A DNA stretch of 11,198 nucleotides, taken from Nitrosospira sp. (GTDB lineage: Bacteria; Pseudomonadota; Gammaproteobacteria; Burkholderiales; Nitrosomonadaceae). This document shows positions 4,957 through 11,198 of this stretch, in pieces (the stretch's first letter is position 1; every line of letters starts with the position of its first letter). The translations under genes and the position numbers were made by a program. A model generated the notes under the pieces. The model saw nothing but the letters and a program-made list of their open reading frames with translations. It was not told the DNA's origin and ran no database searches. The stretch is taken from contig JAKDLC010000039.1 of NCBI GenBank assembly GCA_030453055.1, positions 1-11,198 of the forward strand, read 5' to 3'.

Positions 4957-7782
4957 TCAGGCATATCGCCGGGGCTCGCCCGAGCCAAAAAGATTGGATA
5001 CGCATCGACTGCATATCGTGGGATGGTCGGCATCGATTCCCACATCCTGGCGATAATGCCAGCAGCGTTCGCATTTGGGATGGGCGCACGCGGTTACGGA
5101 AATCCCTTCTCCCTGCGGGCTCTCCGATCGCACTACGTGTGCCTCGGAGGTGACCATTACCAACCGAAGATCGTCACCCAGGGAATCGAGCAGCAGGAAA
5201 TCGTCTCCGCTGGAATGAATTCTCACCGCGGCGGCAAGCGACGAGCCGATCGCTCCAAGGGCGCGCGAGTCCTCCAGGCGTCTTTGCACCTGCGAGCGCA
5301 GCTCGCGAAGCCGGGTCCACCGCCGTATCAATGCTCCTTCATCCGCTTGGGACGGAAATTCGTACCAGGTATGCAGCAGCACACTGTTTCCGGCATCGCC
5401 TGCCAGGTGCTCCCATACCTCTTCCGACGTAAAGCTCAGAATGGGCGCGAACAATCGCACCAGGCTGTGAGCGATGTGGTGCAACGCGTTTTGCGCCGAG
5501 CGGCGCGGAATACCTTTGGCGGCGGCGGTATACAGCCGGTCCTTGAGCACATCCAGATAGAACCCGCCCAAATCCTCGGAACAGAAATTATGCAGCCTGT
5601 GCACGATCAGGTGAAAATCGTAGTGCTCATAATTCTGCATCAGTTCATCCTGAAGCATTCTCGTAAAGGCCAGCATGTAGCGATCAATTTCCAGCCATTG
5701 CTCCACCGCCAGGGTATCCTCGGCCGGATTGAAATCGGCCAGATTGGCGAGCAGAAAGCGCAGCGTATTGCGGATGCGCCGATAGCTTTCCACCACCCGC
5801 TTCAGAATTTCATCGGAAATGGCAAGCTCACCAGAATAATCGGTGGAGGCCACCCATAGCCGCAAAATATCCGCCCCCGAAGTATCCATCACTTTTTGCG
5901 GCGCAATGACATTACCCCTGGATTTGCTCATCTTGTGGCCGTGCCCGTCCACCACGAAACCGTGGGTGAGCAAGGCGTCATAAGGCGCCCGGCCGTCAAT
6001 CGCGCAGCCGGTCAGGAGCGAGGACTGGAACCACCCGCGATGCTGATCGGAGCCCTCCAGATAAAGGTCTGCCGGATACTTGAGCTGCGCACTGGGCTTT
6101 AGAACCGTGTCATGCGTGGTCCCGGAATCGAACCATACGTCCAGTGTATCCGGAAGCTTCCGGTAGTCTTTTGCTTCGTCACCCAGCAGCTCCGCGGCAT
6201 CCAGGCTGAACCACGCTTCGATCCCTTGTCGTTCCACGCGCTGCGCCACTTGTTCCAGCAACTCATCGCTACGGGGATGCAAGGCGCCTGTCTCCTTGTG
6301 TACGAAAAACGCCATCGGTACGCCCCAGTCTCGCTGGCGAGACACGCACCAGTCGGGCCGGTTTTTGATCATTGCTTCCAGGCGAGCGCTACCCCACCCA
6401 GGGTAGAACCGAGTGGCATGTACCGCATCTACGGCGAACTCTCGCAACGTTTTCCCGCGCCGGGAATCATCTGTCCGGTCGTTTTTGTTCATACCGATGA
6501 ACCACTGCGGCGTGGACCGGAAAATGATGGGGGTTCTGTGCCGCCAGCAGTGTGGATAGCTATGCTGAATCTGCTCCCTATGCAGCAGATGACCGCCAGC
6601 TCGAAGTGTGTCAATCACCACATCGTTGGCTTTCCATACAAACAAGCCACCAACGATCGGCGTAGCGGCAACGAATTTGCCATCGTCATCGACCGGACTA
6701 TCACTGGAAAGACCGTATTTCTGACCGACAAAATAATCGTCCAATCCGTGCGCCGGCGCAGTGTGCACCAGGCCTGTGCCGGCTTCCAGGGTGACATGCT
6801 CACCACAGATGATAGGTACCCGCTGTCCGTTAAAGGGATGACTCAGCGGGATACCTTGCAGCGCTGCGCCTTTACAGGTGGCGAGCGTTTCGCCATGTAG
6901 CCCGTAGCGCTCAAGACATGCCTGCTTCAACTCATTGGCCAGTATGAGCAACCCGCGTGGCGTCTCTACCAGCGCGTAGTCGAAATCGGGATGTACGGAA
7001 ACTGCCTGATTGGCGGGTAGCGTCCACGGCGTGGTGGTCCATATCACCGCGTACACCTTGACGTCTCCCGGCATGGAGTTGCCAAAAGCCGCCTCCAGCG
7101 GAAACTCGGGAAGGTCTCCGTCAATCCGCGAGGTGGAACTGAACACCTCGAAGCCGACGTCTATCGCCGATGAAGCTTTATCTTCGTATTCGACTTCCGC
7201 TTCCGCCAGCGCAGAGCCGCAATCTATGCACCAGTTGACCGGTTTCTGTCCCTGGTAAAGATAGCCGCTTGCGTGGACCTTGCCAAACGCGCGAATGATC
7301 GCTGCCTCGGTACGGTAATTCATGGTGAGATAAGCATTATCCCAGTCGCCCAGTACGCCAAGCCGAACGAAATCCGCCTTCTGCCGCTCCACCTGCTGCC
7401 CTGCAAAAGCGCGGCACAGCTCGCGCACTTTGTCCGCCGGCAAATTCTTACCGTATTTTTTTTCAATCTGGTGCTCGATGGGCAGCCCGTGGCAATCCCA
7501 ACCAGGCACATAAGGCGCATCAAAACCCGCCAGCGTCTTGGATTTGACGATGATATCCTTGAGGATTTTATTGACGGCGTGACCGATGTGTATGTCGCCA
7601 TTGGCATAGGGCGGGCCGTCGTGCAGCACGAATTTGGGGCGGCCTTTGCAGGCTTCGCGGATTTTCTGGTAAAGGTTTTTTTCCTGCCAGGCTTTGAGCA
7701 TGACAGGCTCACGCCTGGCAAGATCGCCGCGCATGGGAAAGGGCGTGTCGGGCAGGTTGAGCGTTTTTTTATAATCGGTCAT
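4957..7782 (-). CDS. ileS: Isoleucyl-tRNA synthetase
   Basis: A 941-residue class I aminoacyl-tRNA synthetase that charges tRNA-Ile with isoleucine in the cytoplasm. The ATP-binding HIGH signature is at residues 65-68 ([11 protein letters not shown]) and KMSKS at 617-621 ([12 protein letters not shown]). The CP1 editing domain contains the [11 protein letters not shown] and [12 protein letters not shown] motifs, and the C-terminus carries a CxxC...CxxC zinc site ([10 protein letters not shown]...ICSRCVSNL). ATG 7782 is chosen because [20 protein letters not shown] matches the conserved bacterial start; the frame is open for seven more codons to 7803. No strong Shine-Dalgarno sequence is visible. 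ribF ends 52 bp upstream, so the genes are probably co-transcribed. Length and motifs are normal. Confidence 0.97.
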   Translation of the reverse strand: MTDYKKTLNLPDTPFPMRGDLARREPVMLKAWQEKNLYQKIREACKGRPKFVLHDGPPYANGDIHIGHAVNKILKDIIVKSKTLAGFDAPYVPGWDCHGLPIEHQIEKKYGKNLPADKVRELCRAFAGQQVERQKADFVRLGVLGDWDNAYLTMNYRTEAAIIRAFGKVHASGYLYQGQKPVNWCIDCGSALAEAEVEYEDKASSAIDVGFEVFSSTSRIDGDLPEFPLEAAFGNSMPGDVKVYAVIWTTTPWTLPANQAVSVHPDFDYALVETPRGLLILANELKQACLERYGLHGETLATCKGAALQGIPLSHPFNGQRVPIICGEHVTLEAGTGLVHTAPAHGLDDYFVGQKYGLSSDSPVDDDGKFVAATPIVGGLFVWKANDVVIDTLRAGGHLLHREQIQHSYPHCWRHRTPIIFRSTPQWFIGMNKNDRTDDSRRGKTLREFAVDAVHATRFYPGWGSARLEAMIKNRPDWCVSRQRDWGVPMAFFVHKETGALHPRSDELLEQVAQRVERQGIEAWFSLDAAELLGDEAKDYRKLPDTLDVWFDSGTTHDTVLKPSAQLKYPADLYLEGSDQHRGWFQSSLLTGCAIDGRAPYDALLTHGFVVDGHGHKMSKSRGNVIAPQKVMDTSGADILRLWVASTDYSGELAISDEILKRVVESYRRIRNTLRFLLANLADFNPAEDTLAVEQWLEIDRYMLAFTRMLQDELMQNYEHYDFHLIVHRLHNFCSEDLGGFYLDVLKDRLYTAAAKGIPRRSAQNALHHIAHSLVRLFAPILSFTSEEVWEHLAGDAGNSVLLHTWYEFPSQADEGALIRRWTRLRELRSQVQRRLEDSRALGAIGSSLAAAVRIHSSGDDFLLLDSLGDDLRLVMVTSEAHVVRSESPQGEGISVTACAHPKCERCWHYRQDVGIDADHPTICSRCVSNLFGSGEPRRYA

Positions 7783-7834
7783 GGAATATGAGAAATATAG
7801 CAAGCATCAGCTCGATTTGTGCAGAAGGTTCTTT

Positions 7835-8791
7835 TCAGGATGCAGATGAGGAGGAGAATGATGCGAAATAATTTTTGGTGTCTTCCACGTCTCGTCCAAT
7901 CTGTTTGGCAAGCGTAATAAGGTCGGGGTATTTTTCCTCGTTCCTGAGTTTATGCAGAAAATGTACCCGCAAGTGGCGGCCGTAGATTTCCTGATCGAAA
8001 TCGAACAGATGAGCTTCCAGCACCGGGTTACCATGTTCATGTATGGTTGGGCGCACGCCCAGGCTGGCTACGCCCCGCATTGCCCTGAGTGAGGACAACT
8101 CCACGGCGCCTTGGACTTCCACTGCAAAGATTCCCGACAGCGGAGGCCGATTATGCTTCAGTTGAATATTGGCGGTGGGGAAGCCGATTTTCTTGCCGAG
8201 CTTGTCACCATTCACCACGCGTCCGCTGATACTATAGGATCGCCCCAGCAGGCGCTTGACAAGACCCAGATCGCCGGAAGCCAAGGCTTCCCGGACCGCC
8301 GTACTCGAAACTCGCAGACCATTCACGGTGTAGCCCGGCATTTCCTCCACGTCAAAGCCGCACTTCGCGGAAAATGCCTTCAGCATGGCAAAATCCCCAG
8401 CGCGACGCGCGCCGAAGCGGAAATCGTCTCCCACCAGCATCCACCTGACGGCAAGCCCACGCTGCAGGATGTGGACAATAAAATCTTCCGCGCTGATTCT
8501 GGCGAAATCGAAATTGAAACGGCATACTTGTACACGCTCCACGCCGGCCGCCGCCAGCAGCTCCAGCTTCTCCCGTAGGCTGGTGAGCCGCGTGGGTGCC
8601 TTATCCGGCGCAAAAAACTCTCGCGGATGCGGCTCGAAAATCATGACACAAGCGGTAAGGTCGAGTCGGGTAGCAGCTTCATTCAGACGGGCAAGCATGG
8701 CCTGATGACCCCGATGTACTCCATCGAAATTACCTATGGTGAGGGCAACGGGAGCTTCAGCCTGAACGGGGATGCCGCGAGAAACACGCAT
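7835..8791 (-). CDS. ribF: Bifunctional riboflavin kinase / FAD synthetase
   Basis: RibF phosphorylates riboflavin to FMN and adenylates FMN to FAD. The N-terminal nucleotidyltransferase domain shows LTIGNFDGVHRGHQ (residues 17-30), FEPHPREFFAP (52-62), VGDDFRFGARRAGD (120-133) and LRVSSTAVREAL (159-170). The C-terminal flavokinase domain shows GRVVNGDKLGKKIGFPTAN (190-208), SGIFAVEV (219-226) and RGVASLGVRPTI (239-250). At 318 residues it has the usual bacterial length. The protein ends in an unusual serine-rich tail (SFSSSSAS). It heads a ribF-ileS-lspA transcription unit on the minus strand; a candidate promoter lies just upstream (8816-8845). Confidence 0.96.
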   Translation of the reverse strand: MRVSRGIPVQAEAPVALTIGNFDGVHRGHQAMLARLNEAATRLDLTACVMIFEPHPREFFAPDKAPTRLTSLREKLELLAAAGVERVQVCRFNFDFARISAEDFIVHILQRGLAVRWMLVGDDFRFGARRAGDFAMLKAFSAKCGFDVEEMPGYTVNGLRVSSTAVREALASGDLGLVKRLLGRSYSISGRVVNGDKLGKKIGFPTANIQLKHNRPPLSGIFAVEVQGAVELSSLRAMRGVASLGVRPTIHEHGNPVLEAHLFDFDQEIYGRHLRVHFLHKLRNEEKYPDLITLAKQIGRDVEDTKNYFASFSSSSAS

Positions 8792-8815
8792 GGGATGAAG
8801 CTGTTAAAAGGCTGA

Positions 8816-8845
8816 ATTGTAGCCTGTTGCGGGCAAATGGGTCTA
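8816..8845 (-). promoter_or_regulatory. Candidate sigma-70 promoter for ribF-ileS-lspA
   Basis: On the minus strand TAGACC (8845-8840, 4/6 match to the -35 consensus) and TACAAT (8821-8816, 5/6 match to the -10 consensus) are separated by 18 bp. Transcription would begin about 18 nt before the ribF start. The -35 box lies within a perfect 10-bp palindrome GGTCTAGACC (8840-8849), which might be an operator. Prediction by eye only. Confidence 0.35.
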
Positions 8846-8890
8846 GACCGCGGCTATTTTAAGTTACGCTTTTACGCCAATTGTCGCGTG

Positions 8891-8919
8891 TTCCCATGAG
8901 TTTTGCGCTGTGCTAGAAT
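8891..8919 (+). promoter_or_regulatory. Candidate promoter for tRNA-Phe
   Basis: TTCCCA (8891-8896, 4/6 match) and TAGAAT (8914-8919, 5/6 match) are 17 bp apart on the plus strand, followed by a G+C-rich discriminator (GCGCACGGC). This would give a leader of roughly 95 nt before the tRNA, to be removed by processing. The leader (about 8926-9021) has no recognised gene. Confidence 0.4.
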
Positions 8920-9021
8920 TGCGCACGGCAAAAACCGGTATCGATCGGGTTGGCCGTTCGGTGTAAACCGGGGGCCGGAGCTAAAATCCTCGTACTGGAA
9001 AGCGGTGAATGTGTTTCAAAT

Positions 9022-9097
<76 letters not shown>

Positions 9098-9195
9098 ATA
9101 AATCAAAGGCTTGTAAGCATTTCGTCTCGTGGGCCAATTTCGCTTGTGTAGTTTTAGTGTAATCATGTCAGTTCATCCAGAATAAAAAATACTGT
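9098..9195 (+). other. Spacer between tRNA-Phe and the deaminase gene
   Basis: This 98-bp A+T-rich spacer has no ORF and no strong hairpin. A TGTAAT (9158-9163) could be a -10 box, but the matching -35 (CAATTT, 17 bp upstream) is weak. There is no Shine-Dalgarno sequence directly before ATG 9196. The deaminase could therefore be read partly by transcription through the tRNA. Confidence 0.4.
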
Positions 9196-10740
9196 ATGGC
9201 AAAAAAAAACACTAAAGACACCAGAGATCCACAAGGATCACCATTGGCTACGGGAAGACTAATAGATTCCTTGCCCGGTATAGAGTTATTTTTCGGTCTC
9301 GTAGGGCCGACCGGTACCAATTTGGATTCGATCTGTGAAGAGTTGTCTAATCAGTTCCAGGCGATGGGATACGCAACTGAGGTCATTACGCTTAGCTCGC
9401 TGATTAGCGAATATTTAGACCATTCACCCGCTTCAGATGAAGCCTATGACAAAATCAAATTTTTGATGACGGAAGGCACTCGTTTAAGAGAAGCCTCTGG
9501 TGCGGGTGATTTTATTGCAAAATTAGCTCTAGCAGAGATCAGGAATAGACGGCAGAGCAGGACGGGTGATGCGGATAAACCTGCGCCCCAAACCGCTTAT
9601 ATCCTCAGATCTTTTAAACGCAAGGAAGAAGTAGACCTATTTAGAACGATCTATGGTAAAGCATTCAATTTAATCTCGGTCTATTCCTCCTTTGATGATC
9701 GCCTTGACTCTCTTTCCAGAAAGCTGGCTAGCACGGCAAAGTGCACATTAAAATCCGTGCAGCATAAAGCACTAGAGTTAATAAACATTGATGCTGAAGA
9801 GGAAGGCAAGATATTAGGTCAGAGGGTTAGAGACACATTTCCCATGGCTGATTATTTCATCTCGGTTAAAGACCCTTCTATGATCCGTGATCAATTTCGG
9901 CGTTTTAGTGAATTGGTTTTTGGAAATCCGTATATCACCCCAACAAAAGACGAATATGCGATGTTTCTAGCGCAGGCGGCGGCGCTTCGATCATCTGATT
10001 TAGCTCGTCAAGTGGGTGCTGCGATTGTAACAACTGAGGGGGAAGTGCTTGCGGCTGGATGCAACGAAGTCCCAAAGGCTGGCGGCGGCCTATATTGGGC
10101 AGAGGATACGCCCCGGCATCGGGATGTCGAGCTTGGGTACGATAAGAATTCTAAAATCAAACGCGAGCTGATCGAAGAGCTTTTGCATAAACTGCGACGA
10201 GCTGGATGGCTCCAAAATAGTGTTGCTAGCAAACCTGATTCAGAGCTTTATATGCTCGCACCGCACACTCACACTGGCATATTAAATGATAGCCAAATTT
10301 TAGATGTAATTGAGTTTGGTCGCGCCGTTCATGCTGAGATGGCAGCAGTTATGGATGCGGCAAAGCGCGGTATTTCTATCGAAGGCGCGCGTTTATTTTG
10401 TACTACATTTCCATGTCATCTATGTGCACGCCATCTCGTGTCCTCTGGAATATCTGAAGTTGTATATATTGAACCCTACCCTAAGAGTCGAACTGAGGAA
10501 CTATATTCGGATTCTATAGCAGTGAACCATAAACACTCAATAGCGGGACTTGTAAATTTCTTACCCTTTGTAGGCGTGGCTCCAAGAAGGTATTTTGATT
10601 TCTTTCAACTCCATCAAAAGAGAAAAGATGAGAATGGGAATACTGTAGATTGGAGAGGCGAAAAAAAGGAACCGCGGGTAAAAAGATTTGTTTTATATTA
10701 TGTTAGAAATACAGGTAATTGGAAGTCTGCCAGATACTGA
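9196..10740 (+). CDS. DcdV/AvcD-like anti-phage deoxycytidylate deaminase
   Basis: The 514-residue protein has two parts. The N-terminal 240 or so residues look like a P-loop kinase-type domain with a glycine-rich loop GLVGPTGTN (34-42) that lacks the usual GK[S/T]. The C-terminal part is a zinc-dependent dCMP-deaminase domain: HAE at 379-381 (zinc ligand H379, catalytic E381) and PCHLC at 406-410 (zinc ligands C407, C410), with a preceding AAGCNEVP segment (286-293). This length, order and spacing match the DcdV/AvcD family of bacterial defence enzymes, which deaminate dCMP/dCTP during phage infection and starve phage DNA synthesis; ordinary dCMP deaminases are only about 150-180 residues. 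Assignment is by architecture, not by a search. ATG 9196 is the only ATG start available (in-frame stop at about 9160). The gene is more A+T-rich than the ribF block, lies just after a tRNA gene and is followed 20 bp later by a small gene, suggesting an acquired two-gene operon. Confidence 0.85.
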   Translation: MAKKNTKDTRDPQGSPLATGRLIDSLPGIELFFGLVGPTGTNLDSICEELSNQFQAMGYATEVITLSSLISEYLDHSPASDEAYDKIKFLMTEGTRLREASGAGDFIAKLALAEIRNRRQSRTGDADKPAPQTAYILRSFKRKEEVDLFRTIYGKAFNLISVYSSFDDRLDSLSRKLASTAKCTLKSVQHKALELINIDAEEEGKILGQRVRDTFPMADYFISVKDPSMIRDQFRRFSELVFGNPYITPTKDEYAMFLAQAAALRSSDLARQVGAAIVTTEGEVLAAGCNEVPKAGGGLYWAEDTPRHRDVELGYDKNSKIKRELIEELLHKLRRAGWLQNSVASKPDSELYMLAPHTHTGILNDSQILDVIEFGRAVHAEMAAVMDAAKRGISIEGARLFCTTFPCHLCARHLVSSGISEVVYIEPYPKSRTEELYSDSIAVNHKHSIAGLVNFLPFVGVAPRRYFDFFQLHQKRKDENGNTVDWRGEKKEPRVKRFVLYYVRNTGNWKSARY

Positions 10741-10760
10741 GGATATTAAGGAGAGACTAC

Positions 10761-10943
10761 ATGAACATTAAATTAAAGAAGGCTGAGACATTGACTACTC
10801 AGATTGAGTTGACGCGAGATAAAATGAAGGCTTGGCCAGAGTGGATGAGATCAATCGCTTATTTTTCTTGTACCGATGTTTCGCAAAGCGTTATTAAAAG
10901 CGGTGCGACGACGAAGGTGCCTAAAAAGGCGTCTAAACAATAA
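10761..10943 (+). CDS. Small basic protein of unknown function, linked to the deaminase
   Basis: A 60-residue protein with a good ribosome binding site (AAGGAG at 10748-10753, 7-nt spacer) starting 20 bp after the deaminase stop, so it is very likely co-translated from the same mRNA. The N-terminal half is a predicted charged helix (LKKAETLTTQIELTRDKMKA) followed by AWPEWMRSIAYF; the C-terminus is Lys/Ser/Thr-rich and basic (TKVPKKASKQ). No signal peptide, membrane segment or known domain is recognised. An in-frame ATG at 10719 overlaps the deaminase gene and has no ribosome binding site. Position and size suggest a modulator or partner of the deaminase, but this is inference only. Confidence 0.7.
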   Translation: MNIKLKKAETLTTQIELTRDKMKAWPEWMRSIAYFSCTDVSQSVIKSGATTKVPKKASKQ

Positions 10944-11090
10944 TCAATTAGCGTTTTCGCGATAACGCTTTTCCAATTTTTCCATGGCTTCTTTTATATG
11001 CTTATCGTTTTGGTGAGCGTAACGCTCCACCATAATCAACGTTTTGTGCCCTGAAATCTTTTTCACTGTAGATAAGTCTACCCGGATGTT
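10944..11090 (-). pseudogene. C-terminal remnant of a tyrosine recombinase (phage-type integrase)
   Basis: The minus-strand frame from 11090 to the TGA at 10944-10946 reads 48 residues, including VDLSTVKKISGHKTLIMVERY and then AHQNDKHIKEAMEKLEKRY. This is the end of the catalytic domain of tyrosine recombinases: the GHKT histidine of box II and the nucleophilic tyrosine in MVERY, followed by the C-terminal helix. Everything upstream (core-binding domain, first catalytic Arg and the HxLR motif) is missing, and a stop codon (11091-11093) and unrelated sequence begin at about 11082-11091. It therefore cannot encode an active enzyme. It was probably the integrase of an element inserted at the tRNA-Phe gene, cut by a later rearrangement or insertion. 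Confidence 0.8.
10950..10981 (+). terminator. Weak rho-independent terminator candidate after the deaminase operon
   Basis: AGCGTT (10950-10955) pairs with AACGCT (10964-10969) around an 8-nt loop, followed by TTT and, after CCAA, a T5 run. The stem is short and the T tract interrupted, and the same bases encode the end of the integrase remnant on the other strand, so this may be coincidental. Confidence 0.35.
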
Positions 11091-11155
11091 TCATAAATTG
11101 ACGCGCGCCCTTGCTGGTCTTTTGTTTCGTATGGAAATTTTGCTCAGTCGGGCGT

Positions 11156-11198
11156 ATGAATAACTACGCCACTCTTTCACAAAATCTCCCTACAAAAC
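11156..11198 (+). CDS. Possible start of a gene running off the window
   Basis: ATG 11156 opens a frame reading MNNYATLSQNLPTK up to the window edge. It follows a 70-bp stretch that begins where integrase homology stops, the layout expected for the left end and transposase start of an insertion sequence. There is no clear Shine-Dalgarno sequence, and only 14 residues are visible, so neither coding status nor family can be decided. Confidence 0.2.
   Translation, partial: MNNYATLSQNLPTK

Overview
The window looks like chromosomal DNA of a proteobacterium, most likely a betaproteobacterium. The ribF-ileS-lspA gene order and the protein styles fit the Nitrosomonadaceae/Nitrosospira type, but that placement is an inference from impression, not from a search. 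It combines a housekeeping block with two kinds of mobile DNA.

Left part (1-4298): the 3' end of an extended short-chain dehydrogenase/thioester-reductase-like gene runs in from the left edge. It is followed by a PduO-type cob(I)alamin adenosyltransferase gene. That gene is split close to its 3' end by a complete 2,903-bp IS21-family insertion sequence (1336-4238; istA and istB on the minus strand) flanked by the 5-bp target duplication CAAGG. Removing the element and one repeat copy joins the two gene pieces in frame and restores a normal C-terminus, so the insertion is well resolved. The element carries asymmetric arrays of about 25-bp repeats at its ends and an unexplained nested inverted-repeat cluster downstream of istB.

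Middle part (4308-8791, minus strand): ribF (riboflavin kinase/FAD synthetase), ileS (isoleucyl-tRNA synthetase) and lspA (lipoprotein signal peptidase) lie in the conserved proteobacterial order. A 120-bp MITE-like element with perfect 19-bp terminal inverted repeats sits between ileS and lspA, where these genes are normally tightly packed.

Right part (8850-11198, plus strand): a tRNA-Phe(GAA) gene is followed by a visibly more A+T-rich accessory segment. This holds a DcdV/AvcD-like two-domain nucleotide deaminase (degenerate P-loop domain plus zinc dCMP-deaminase domain, an anti-phage nucleotide-depletion family). A tightly linked 60-residue small protein of unknown function follows, then the C-terminal remnant of a tyrosine integrase on the opposite strand, and a sequence break at about 11082 with what may be the start of another element. 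tRNA plus integrase debris plus defence gene suggests a decayed integrative island. The deaminase/small-protein pair is the best candidate for an undescribed system variant, because there is little room upstream for the inhibitory RNA known from the Vibrio AvcID system.
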